Positions 1-5,579 of a stretch of DNA of 7,144 nt are shown here, piece by piece; within the stretch, counting starts at the first letter, position 1; every line of letters begins with the position of its first letter. Under the pieces are notes generated by a model, which had not been told where the DNA came from, did not search any database, and saw only the letters and a program-made list of their open reading frames with translations. The DNA is from Acidimicrobiales bacterium (GTDB taxonomy: Bacteria; Actinomycetota; Acidimicrobiia; Acidimicrobiales; Ilumatobacteraceae): the NCBI GenBank assembly GCA_030830415.1, contig JAURNB010000002.1, forward strand, positions 1 through 7,144. Reading direction: 5' to 3'. A program made the translations under genes and the position numbers.

Positions 1-267
1 CTCAATCACAACACACGTGTTCGTGACCTCACCGAGGAAGAAGTCAACCGTATTCGTGGCTTTATCGATGCGAAATTAGTTGTAGAAGGCGACCTTCGTC
101 GCGATGTACAACAAGACATCAGACGTAAAATTGAAATTGGTAGCTACCAAGGTATCCGCCATCGTAAAGGCCTGCCAGTACATGGTCAGCGCACACACAC
201 CAATGCGCGCACACGTAAAGGTCCTAAGAAAACAGTCGCCAATAAGAAAAAGGCAGCGAGGAAGTAA
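1..267 (+). CDS. rpsM: 30S ribosomal protein uS13 (S13), 3' part
   Basis: The first 88 codons of the window form an open frame ending in TAA at 265-267; the start lies upstream of the window. uS13 sits in the head of the 30S subunit, contacts the P-site tRNA and forms bridges to the 50S subunit. The visible part has the family's conserved C-terminal block GLPVHGQRTHTNARTRKGP (about residues 58-76 of this fragment), preceded by the helical stretch RRDVQQDIRRKIEIGSYQGI. It ends in the usual lysine- and arginine-rich tail that reaches towards the tRNA. The family is usually about 120-125 residues long, so roughly 35 N-terminal residues are missing. The stop codon overlaps the rpsK start by one base (TAATG), which suggests translational coupling. 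Identification is secure. Confidence 0.96.
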   Translation, partial: LNHNTRVRDLTEEEVNRIRGFIDAKLVVEGDLRRDVQQDIRRKIEIGSYQGIRHRKGLPVHGQRTHTNARTRKGPKKTVANKKKAARK

Positions 268-665
268 TGGCTAAGCCAGCAGCAGGTGGACGTCGTCCAC
301 GTAAGCGCGAACGTAAAAACGTCTCAACAGGCGTTGTTCACATCAAGAGTTCTTTCAACAACACCATCGTGTCAATCACCGACGCGCAGGGCAATGTCAT
401 TTCATGGGCATCGTCTGGTGCAGTTGGTTTCAAAGGTTCACGTAAGTCCACTCCCTTTGCTGCGCAAATGGCTGCAGAAAAAGCTGGTAAGGCTGCAATG
501 GAGCACGGTCTTCGTCGCGCTGAAGTACACGTAAAAGGTCCAGGTTCTGGTCGCGACACTGCGTTGCGTTCCATTCAGAACCTTGGTATTGAAGTTTCAG
601 GAATTAAAGATGTCACCCCGGTTCCACACAATGGATGCCGTCAGCCAAAGCGTCGGAGGGCATAA
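267..665 (+). CDS. rpsK: 30S ribosomal protein uS11 (S11)
   Basis: This 132-residue protein has the normal length for uS11, which lies on the 30S platform near the mRNA exit (Shine-Dalgarno) region. A basic N-terminus (residues 7-17, GGRRPRKRERK) precedes the conserved core GVVHIKSSFNNTIVSITD (about 22-39), the KGSRKSTPFAAQMAAEKA block (56-73) and the hallmark C-terminal motif TPVPHNGCRQPKRRR. The ATG shares its A with the rpsM stop. A purine-rich GAGGAAG lies only 2 bases upstream, too close to be a normal ribosome binding site, so initiation probably depends on ribosomes finishing rpsM. rpsD follows after 3 bases, as part of the alpha operon. Confidence 0.98.
   Translation: MAKPAAGGRRPRKRERKNVSTGVVHIKSSFNNTIVSITDAQGNVISWASSGAVGFKGSRKSTPFAAQMAAEKAGKAAMEHGLRRAEVHVKGPGSGRDTALRSIQNLGIEVSGIKDVTPVPHNGCRQPKRRRA
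655..660 (+). promoter_or_regulatory. Ribosome binding site of rpsD
   Basis: GGAGGG, within the last codons of rpsK, lies 8 bases before the ATG at 669. It is one of the strongest Shine-Dalgarno matches in the window and supports that start. Confidence 0.8.
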
Positions 666-668
666 CTC

Positions 669-1286
669 ATGGCTCGCTACACCGGACCAAAGGTGCGCAT
701 TTCGCGCCGCCTCAATGTCAACATTTTCGAAAATGAAAAGGGAAGCAAGGCGCTCGAGCGTCGTCCTTTCCCACCAGGCCAGCACGGCCGCACCCGTCGT
801 CGTGGTGCAGGCAGCGAATACTTAGCTCAGTTGCAAGAGAAGCAAAAAGCGAAGTACATCTACGGCTTGCTTGAGCGTCAATTCCGCAAAACCTATGAAG
901 AGGCAAACCGTCTTGCCGGACCAACTGGTGAAAACCTTTTGCGTCTGCTTGAGCAGCGCCTCGACAACATTGTGTACCGCGCAGGTTGGGCAAGTACTCG
1001 CCCGCAAGCACGTCAATTCGTCAACCACGGACTCATCAACGTCAATGGCAAGCGCGTCGACATTGCGTCATTCACAGTGAAAAAAGGCATGGTGATCAGC
1101 CTCAGTGAAAAAGCTCGCAACATGATCGTCATTCAGCACAACCTCGACGTTCTCGATCGTTCAGTCATTGGTTGGTTGGAAACTGGCGATGGTGGCAAGC
1201 AAGTAACTGTGCGCGACCTGCCACAACGCGAACACATCGATGTACCCGTCCGCGAACAACTCATCGTTGAGTTGTACTCGAAATAA
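669..1286 (+). CDS. rpsD: 30S ribosomal protein uS4 (S4)
   Basis: This 205-residue uS4 matches the family length. uS4 binds 16S rRNA early in 30S assembly and, with uS3 and uS5, lines the mRNA entry channel. The N-terminal domain begins MARYTGPKVRISRRL and contains ERRPFPPGQHG (about 30-40) and EYLAQLQEKQKAKYIYG. The RNA-binding S4 domain runs from about residue 96 (RLDNIVYRAGWASTRPQARQ) to about 155. The end, REQLIVELYSK, is typical of the family. There is no cysteine, so this is the zinc-free (C-minus) form, which is also usual in mycobacteria. uS4 represses its own alpha operon in enterobacteria; I see no such mRNA structure here. Confidence 0.98.
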   Translation: MARYTGPKVRISRRLNVNIFENEKGSKALERRPFPPGQHGRTRRRGAGSEYLAQLQEKQKAKYIYGLLERQFRKTYEEANRLAGPTGENLLRLLEQRLDNIVYRAGWASTRPQARQFVNHGLINVNGKRVDIASFTVKKGMVISLSEKARNMIVIQHNLDVLDRSVIGWLETGDGGKQVTVRDLPQREHIDVPVREQLIVELYSK

Positions 1287-1299
1287 ATCTCAGTAATTG

Positions 1300-1305
1300 A
1301 AGGAG
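1300..1305 (+). promoter_or_regulatory. Ribosome binding site that fixes the rpoA start
   Basis: AAGGAG lies 6 bases before the ATG at 1312. A longer in-frame reading would start at TTG 1297, but that codon overlaps the Shine-Dalgarno sequence itself. The ATG at 1312, giving the family-typical MLVIQRP start, is therefore preferred. Confidence 0.85.
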
Positions 1306-1311
1306 AGCATC

Positions 1312-2244
1312 ATGCTCGTCATCCAACGTCCAACAATCGAAGCAATCGGAGAACCCGAGAACAACCGCCAGCGTTTTGCTGTGGGTCCACTCGAGCCAGG
1401 CTTCGGTCATACCATCGGCAACTCACTTCGTCGTACGCTTTTGTCGTCCATCCCAGGTGCTGCCATTACTACGGTGCGTTTCGAAGCTGCTCTTCACGAG
1501 TTCGACACCATCGAAGGCATTGCTGAAGATGTAACAGAAATCATCTTGAACTTGAAAGACATCGTTGTGGTGTCTGAAAGTGACGAGCCAGTTGTTTTGC
1601 GCCTCGATGTTAAAGGCCCAGCTGAAGTGAAGTCTGGCGACATTGTTTTGCCAACGGGTATTGAAATCTTGAACAAAGACGTTCACATTGCTTCGCTCAA
1701 CGGAAAAGCACAACTCACTGTCGACCTCACCGTCGAGCGTGGTCGTGGTTATGTTTCCAGCGACCGCGACTCTGAGAACCGCGTCATCGGTGTTGTTCCC
1801 ATCGATGCCATTTTCTCACCAGTACGTCGCGTGATGTTCGACATCGAGCCAACACGCGTAGAGCAGTCAACAAACTACGAGCGCCTTGTTCTCGACATTG
1901 AAACTGACGGCAGCATTGAGCCACGTGAAGCATTGTCTTCTGCTGGTGCAACCTTGCGTGCACTTGTTGACCTTGTTGCCAGCTTGTCCGATGAGCCACA
2001 GGGGCTTGAACTCGGTGAAGTTATTGGCCACAACATCGGTTCACCAGACCTCGATCTTGCAATTGAAGACCTCGATCTCTCAGAGCGTCCACGCAACTGC
2101 TTGAAGCGTGCACAGGTCAACACCATCGGCGAGCTGCTCATGAAGAGCTACGACGATCTTTTGAATATCACCAACTTTGGGCAAAAGAGCCTTGACGAAG
2201 TAATCGCCAAGCTCGACGAGCGCGGGTTGACATTGCGCCCATAA
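1312..2244 (+). CDS. rpoA: DNA-directed RNA polymerase subunit alpha
   Basis: This 310-residue alpha subunit dimerises to start assembly of RNA polymerase and reads promoter UP elements and activators through its C-terminal domain. The N-terminal domain (about 1-230) carries the assembly motif GNSLRRTLLSSIPGAA (36-51), EDVTEIILNLK (72-82) and ERGRGYV (142-148). A short acidic linker (about 231-250) leads to the C-terminal domain (251-310). By alignment with E. coli alpha the main DNA-contact residues are present: R259, N262, C263, G290, K292, S293 and E296, equivalent to R265, N268, C269, G296, K298, S299 and E302. The protein ends soon after this domain and lacks the acidic tail of mycobacterial alpha. 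The start is ATG 1312, as fixed by the ribosome binding site. Spacers are 25 bases before it and 45 bases after it, without a terminator. Confidence 0.98.
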   Translation: MLVIQRPTIEAIGEPENNRQRFAVGPLEPGFGHTIGNSLRRTLLSSIPGAAITTVRFEAALHEFDTIEGIAEDVTEIILNLKDIVVVSESDEPVVLRLDVKGPAEVKSGDIVLPTGIEILNKDVHIASLNGKAQLTVDLTVERGRGYVSSDRDSENRVIGVVPIDAIFSPVRRVMFDIEPTRVEQSTNYERLVLDIETDGSIEPREALSSAGATLRALVDLVASLSDEPQGLELGEVIGHNIGSPDLDLAIEDLDLSERPRNCLKRAQVNTIGELLMKSYDDLLNITNFGQKSLDEVIAKLDERGLTLRP

Positions 2245-2289
2245 GCGCAACGTTTCCATTAACAATCATTCGGTACTAAAGGACTAGTC

Positions 2290-2661
2290 ATGCCAGCAAC
2301 ACCACGTCGTTCAAAGCGCTTCGGCGGCAGCGCAGCTCATCAGCGCCTTCTTTTGGCAAACCTTGCTGCATCGCTTTTTGCAGCAGAGGGCATTGTTACT
2401 ACAGAAGCTAAAGCTAAGGCATTGCGCCCTATCGCTGAGAAGCTCATCACCAAAGCAAAAAAGGCTCAAGAAGAATCACCAATGCGAGTTCACCGCATTC
2501 GTCAAATTCAGGGTTACCTCGGTGACAAAGAAATGACCAACAAGTTGGTGAATGAAGTCGCTCCTCGTTACACCCAGCGCAATGGTGGCTACACACGTAT
2601 TTTGAAGCTGGGTGAGCGTCACGGTGACAATGCTCCAATGGCGCGCATTGAACTTGTGTAA
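2290..2661 (+). CDS. rplQ: 50S ribosomal protein bL17 (L17)
   Basis: This 123-residue bL17 binds 23S rRNA near the peptide exit side of the 50S subunit. The conserved N-terminal block contains AHQRLLLANLAASLFAAEG (about 16-34) and TTEAKAKALRPIAEKLITKAK (37-57). The C-terminal block APRYTQRNGGYTRILKLG and the ending GDNAPMARIELV are diagnostic. AAAGGA at 2278-2283 lies 6 bases before the ATG. This gene normally ends the alpha operon. Here it is followed 50 bases later by a strong terminator-like hairpin, which fits that role. Confidence 0.98.
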   Translation: MPATPRRSKRFGGSAAHQRLLLANLAASLFAAEGIVTTEAKAKALRPIAEKLITKAKKAQEESPMRVHRIRQIQGYLGDKEMTNKLVNEVAPRYTQRNGGYTRILKLGERHGDNAPMARIELV

Positions 2662-2669
2662 TGCATAAA

Positions 2670-2684
2670 TAACCGTTTCGGTTA
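2670..2684 (+). repeat. Short inverted repeat after rplQ
   Basis: TAACCG and CGGTTA form a perfect 6-bp dyad around a TTT loop, 8 bases after the rplQ stop and 12 bases before the putative truA ATG. It is followed by A residues rather than T residues, so it is not a + strand terminator alone. It could protect an mRNA 3' end or be chance. Confidence 0.4.
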
Positions 2685-2696
2685 AAACAAACAATC

Positions 2697-3488
2697 ATGA
2701 ATACAAACACTGAGCCCGCCTTACGGCGGGCTCGTTTGTTAGTTGCGTACAACGGAGCCGCTTTCCACGGGTTTGCACTCACCCCTGGCACAGTCACCGT
2801 TGCTCAGACTTTGAACGACACCATTGAGCAAATCACCGGTAGCCCAGCTGCCGTGCTTGGTGCAGGACGAACCGACGCTGGTGTGCATGCGTGGGGCCAA
2901 GTAGTGCATGTCGATCTTGCCGACACCACAGACCTCGACCGCGTTGTTTTTAGTATGAACTCTTTGCTCGACCCCGACATTGTGATTCGCGAGTGTGAAT
3001 GGGTCTCGCAAGATTTTGATGCGCGTCATTCTGCCTTATGGCGTGAGTACCGCTACACCGTTTTGAATGCTCCGGTCAACAATCCATTTCTCGCTGCAAC
3101 AAGCTGGCATATTCGTCGGCCGCTTTCTATGCCTCTCATGCAATTAGCAACAGACTCACTCATTGGTCTGCACGATTTTTCTTCGTTTTGTCGACAGCCA
3201 CAACAGTCGGGCGTGAACCGCAATGCTGAGGGTCCTTCAATGATGCGCCGTGTGCATCGTGCGCAGTGGCACGACGCTGGAAATGGAATTCTCACATTCG
3301 ATATTCGCGCAAATGCTTTTTGTCATCAGATGGTGCGTTCAATTGTTGGCACTTTGGTTGATGTTGGTCTTGGTCGCCGTAAAGCCGGCGAGATGTCGGG
3401 TGTTTTGCGCGCAATGAGTCGTTTAAATACGCCTCATATTGCACCTCCGCAAGGGCTGTGCTTAATGGACGTCGGGTATCCATCATGA
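2697..3488 (+). CDS. truA: tRNA pseudouridine(38-40) synthase TruA
   Basis: TruA converts uridines 38-40 in the tRNA anticodon stem-loop to pseudouridine, acting as a dimer without cofactor. The 263-residue protein shows the catalytic motif GAGRTDAGVHAWG (55-67) with the nucleophile D60, the N-terminal strand LLVAYNGAAFHG, the YRYTVLN and FSSFCR blocks, and the C-terminal MVRSIVGTLVDVGLGRR. Its place after rplQ is the actinobacterial arrangement. The start is uncertain. ATG 2697 has no clear Shine-Dalgarno sequence, and codons 6-13 (EPALRRAR) coincide with a terminator-like hairpin. TTG 2736, just after the hairpin, would give MLVAYNG and keep the whole catalytic fold. The 3' end overlaps the next gene by 4 bases (ATGA), so the two are probably translationally coupled. 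Confidence 0.95.
   Translation: MNTNTEPALRRARLLVAYNGAAFHGFALTPGTVTVAQTLNDTIEQITGSPAAVLGAGRTDAGVHAWGQVVHVDLADTTDLDRVVFSMNSLLDPDIVIRECEWVSQDFDARHSALWREYRYTVLNAPVNNPFLAATSWHIRRPLSMPLMQLATDSLIGLHDFSSFCRQPQQSGVNRNAEGPSMMRRVHRAQWHDAGNGILTFDIRANAFCHQMVRSIVGTLVDVGLGRRKAGEMSGVLRAMSRLNTPHIAPPQGLCLMDVGYPS
2712..2740 (+). terminator. Putative intrinsic terminator of the alpha operon, inside the truA 5' end
   Basis: GAGCCCGCC (2712-2720) and GGCGGGCTC (2725-2733) form a perfect 9-bp GC-rich stem with a TTAC loop, followed by GTTTGTT. An A-rich ACAAAC at 2703-2708 can extend the stem by pairing with GTTTGT across a 3-base bulge, as in many intrinsic terminators. The T tract is interrupted by G, so efficiency may be partial. 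It lies about 50 bases after the rplQ stop, where an operon end is expected, yet overlaps the truA reading frame as called from ATG 2697. Confidence 0.75.
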
Positions 3489-4572
3489 CCGCGTTACGTA
3501 TTCTCATTGGCTCTACACCCGTTGGTCCTTTGGGCTCTGGCATCGGTGGCGGAGTTGAACTGACATTGCACAACTTGGTTTTGGGTTTAAGTGATCGCGG
3601 TCATCGTGTTGAAGTGATGGCGCCAGAAAATTCATTGCATGTAGGGCAACATACACATCACATTGCAGGAACGCTGCAACCTCTTGGTCATCTCGCGCAA
3701 CGCAATGAAGCAATTTGCATTCCACCACATTCGGTGCTGGCAAATATGTGGGCCTTTGCCCGTGAACAACAACATCGCTTCGATGTCATTGTGAATCTTG
3801 CTTACGATTGGTTGCCGCTGTACATCAGCAATACGTTCCATGTTCTATTGCACATTTAGTGTCGATGGCATCTATTACCGATGCAATGGATGACGCCATC
3901 GAAGAGCGACTGCTCAACGCGCCTTTCTCAGTGGCCATGCATAGTAAGGCACAAGCCGAGACATTTGGGTTGGGTCACCAAGCACGCGTTATTGGCAGTG
4001 GTGTTGCCGTGGAGCGTTACGACTGTGTTCAACAGGTGGCCGACAATGCTCCTTTGGGTTTCATCGGGCGTGTGTCACCAGAAAAAGGAATATTGGACCT
4101 CTTTCACATTGCGTCGGTGACGAAGCGTCATGTGAAGGTGTGGGGGCTCATGCAAGACGCTTTGTGCTGGGAAGAAGCGCGGCGGGCATACCCCACGGCC
4201 AATGTCACCTATGAAGGGTTTCTACCCACCGATCAACTGCAAGGCGAGGTGGGGCAGTGTGCGGCTGTGCTCATGACCTCAAAATGGGTCGAAGCCTTTG
4301 GCAATGTGGCCATTGAAGCAATGGCCTGCGGGGTACCTGTGGTCTCGTATCGCCGGGGTGGGCCAAGCGAGGTGATTCTCCACGGGGAAACCGGATTTCT
4401 GGTGGAACCAGACGACATCGCGGGGATGGTGGCAGCGCTCGCGGGGGTGCCCGCCCTGTCGCGCCAGAGGTGCCGAACCCATGTAGAAACGGAGTTTTCC
4501 ACCAAGGCTTTCGCGGTCCGCAGTGAAATGTGGCTGCGGGAGGCCGTACGGCAGTTTCATGCGGTTTCATGA
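3485..4572 (+). pseudogene. GT4-type glycosyltransferase, interrupted by a -1 frameshift
   Basis: Two overlapping frames give one glycosyltransferase of about 362 residues if a single base is restored near 3845. The first frame starts at ATG 3485, overlapping the truA stop, and ends at TAG 3857-3859; its meaningful part runs to GTT at 3842-3844. The second frame carries on with IAHLVSMASITDAMDD from 3847 to TGA at 4570-4572. Restoring a C (gttct to gttcct) gives a smooth NTFHVPIAHLVSM. The N-terminal Rossmann half has the glycine-rich STPVGPLGSGIGGGVELTL (residues 10-28). The C-terminal half has GRVSPEKG (195-202 restored) and the retaining-enzyme EX7E pair (E270 and E278 restored). From memory, the N-terminal motif resembles cyanobacterial UDP-glucose:tetrahydrobiopterin glucosyltransferase, but the acceptor cannot be read from sequence. 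The break could be a real mutation or a sequencing error. GC content rises from about 48% (3541-3720) to about 65% (4321-4500). Confidence 0.85.
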
Positions 4573-4579
4573 AGGCAGA

Positions 4580-4609
4580 TTGCCGAATTGGGCTGAACGC
4601 CCCTATCCT
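4580..4609 (+). promoter_or_regulatory. Predicted promoter for rplM-rpsI-glmM
   Basis: A -35-like TTGCCG (4580-4585) and a -10-like TATCCT (4604-4609) are separated by 18 bases. TATCCT fits the TAnnnT pattern of the housekeeping actinobacterial sigma factor, and TTGCCG matches four of six consensus positions. Transcription would start near 4616, leaving a leader of about 70 bases. The position just after the glycosyltransferase stop and ahead of a ribosomal protein pair is where a promoter is expected. Confidence 0.55.
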
Positions 4610-4688
4610 TTAACAGCCCCGATCTGTCAGGTTCGGTGGCCATCGACAAGGCTTCTTCGAGGCTCAGAAAGAAAAACGAAGTACAACA
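4610..4688 (+). promoter_or_regulatory. 5' leader region of rplM with dyads
   Basis: Three symmetric elements occur in or around this leader. GGGCTG (4590-4595) and CAGCCC (4614-4619) flank the predicted -10. TCGGTGGCCATCGA (4633-4646) is a near-perfect palindrome. A 5-bp stem GCTTC/GAGGC with a TTC loop (one G-T pair) lies at 4651-4663. The 25 bases before the rplM ATG are A-rich and hold no strong Shine-Dalgarno sequence. A regulatory role, for example autogenous control by uL13, is possible but not shown. Confidence 0.3.
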
Positions 4689-5135
4689 ATGCGTACATAT
4701 TCTCCCAAAGCATCTGAAATCACTCGCGCTTGGCACGTCATCGACGCTGAAGGCATGGTCCTTGGTCGTATTTGCACTGAAGCTGCTCGCTTATTGCGCG
4801 GAAAGCACAAAACAACTTTCGCTCCACACATCGACACTGGCGATCACGTCATCATCATCAACGTCGACAAGGTAGTTCTTACTTCGGGTAAAGCCGACAA
4901 AGAGATGTTCTATCGCTACAGCGGCTACCCAGGTGGTCTCAAGAGCGAAAGCTATGCGCAGTTGTTGGGCCGTAAGCCTGCAGAAGCAGTTCGTTTGTCT
5001 GTCAAAGGCATGTTGCCCAAAGGCCCACTTGGCCGTCAGCAAATGACCAAGCTCAAAATCTATGCAGGTGCAGAACATCCACATACTGCACAAGCTCCTA
5101 CTCCCATTGTTTTTGCACACGCAAAAGCACGTTAA
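4689..5135 (+). CDS. rplM: 50S ribosomal protein uL13 (L13)
   Basis: This 148-residue uL13, of normal length, is an early assembly protein on the solvent side of the 50S subunit. The conserved N-terminal block is AWHVIDAEGMVLGRICTEAA (about 14-33), followed by RGKHKTTFAPHIDTGDHVII (37-56), YRYSGYPGGLKS (75-86), VKGMLPKGPLGR and the C-terminal IYAGAEHPHTAQAP. It is paired with rpsI as in almost all bacteria. The ATG at 4689 gives the family-typical MRTYSPK start, although the upstream ribosome binding site is weak. The gene probably opens a new transcription unit from the promoter at 4580-4609. Confidence 0.98.
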   Translation: MRTYSPKASEITRAWHVIDAEGMVLGRICTEAARLLRGKHKTTFAPHIDTGDHVIIINVDKVVLTSGKADKEMFYRYSGYPGGLKSESYAQLLGRKPAEAVRLSVKGMLPKGPLGRQQMTKLKIYAGAEHPHTAQAPTPIVFAHAKAR

Positions 5136-5165
5136 TTTTTCGTCCGTCTCACTCGCACTCGTATC

Positions 5166-5171
5166 AAAGGA
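5166..5171 (+). promoter_or_regulatory. Ribosome binding site supporting the GTG start of rpsI
   Basis: AAAGGA lies 6 bases before GTG 5178. There is no ATG nearby in frame, and the GTG start gives MATKPLTQTTGRRK, which contains the whole family N-terminus. Confidence 0.75.
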
Positions 5172-5177
5172 ATCACC

Positions 5178-5573
5178 GTGGCAACAAAGCCTCTCACCCA
5201 AACAACTGGTCGTCGTAAAGAAGCTGTTGCACGCGCGCGTTTGCGTTCCGGTACCGGTGTAGTAACGGTGAATGGTCGTGCATTCGAAGACTATTTCCCC
5301 ATGGCAACTCAGCGCATGGTGGTTGTTGAAGCTCTTCGTGTCACCAACTCTGAAACAACCTACGATGTTGATGCAACAATGCACGGCGGTGGCGTCAATG
5401 GTCAAGCCGGTGCGTTGCGCATGGCAATTGCCCGTTCACTCATTGAACTCGATGAAGAACTTCGCCCAGCACTGAAAAAAGCAGGGCTCCTCACACGTGA
5501 CTCACGCCGCAAGGAAAGCAAGAAGTACGGCCTCAAGAAGGCACGTAAAGCCCCTCAGTTCACCAAGCGCTAA
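5178..5573 (+). CDS. rpsI: 30S ribosomal protein uS9 (S9)
   Basis: This 131-residue uS9 sits in the 30S head; the C-terminal tail of the family reaches into the P site and touches the tRNA anticodon loop. The family signature TGRRKEAVARARLRSGTG (about 9-26) is followed by VTVNGRAFEDYFP. GGGVNGQAGALRMAIARSL (71-89) and the basic C-terminus LLTRDSRRKESKKYGLKKARK ending in QFTKR complete the match. It starts with GTG, 42 bases after rplM, and stops at TAA 5571-5573. It lies only 6 bases ahead of glmM and in the same reading frame. Confidence 0.98.
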   Translation: MATKPLTQTTGRRKEAVARARLRSGTGVVTVNGRAFEDYFPMATQRMVVVEALRVTNSETTYDVDATMHGGGVNGQAGALRMAIARSLIELDEELRPALKKAGLLTRDSRRKESKKYGLKKARKAPQFTKR

Positions 5574-5579
5574 AGAGCC

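Noticed and set aside
1297..1311. Five-codon N-terminal extension of RpoA from TTG 1297
   Set aside because: The TTG overlaps the AAGGAG ribosome binding site of ATG 1312, and the extension MKESI does not belong to the family N-terminus.
2648..2676. Possible promoter for truA (TTGAAC with a downstream A/T-rich box)
   Set aside because: No -10-like hexamer lies at 16-19 bases spacing; the A/T-rich box is only about 10 bases away.
3458..3484. Upstream ATG for the glycosyltransferase inside truA
   Set aside because: ATG 3485 with the 4-base ATGA overlap gives the family-like MTALRILIGSTPVG start; the extra nine residues are truA codons read out of frame.
3808..3846. Separate start of the second glycosyltransferase frame at ATG 3808
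   Set aside because: Here the first frame encodes a better conserved segment (DWLPLYISNTFHV), and the second-frame residues MVAAVHQQYVPCS look like an out-of-frame artefact of the frameshift.
4233..4570. Three overlapping open frames on the - strand within the glycosyltransferase 3' end
   Set aside because: They coincide with the GC-rich stretch, where stops are rare by composition. The + strand frame carries the EX7E and GGPSEVI motifs and explains the region.
4636..4875. + strand open frame starting in the rplM leader
   Set aside because: It has no ribosome binding site, overlaps rplM in another frame, and shows no recognisable protein feature.
4791..5405. 204-codon open frame on the - strand across rplM and rpsI
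   Set aside because: It spans two certain genes and the gap between them, is cysteine-rich with no recognisable motif, and reads as a chance antisense frame.
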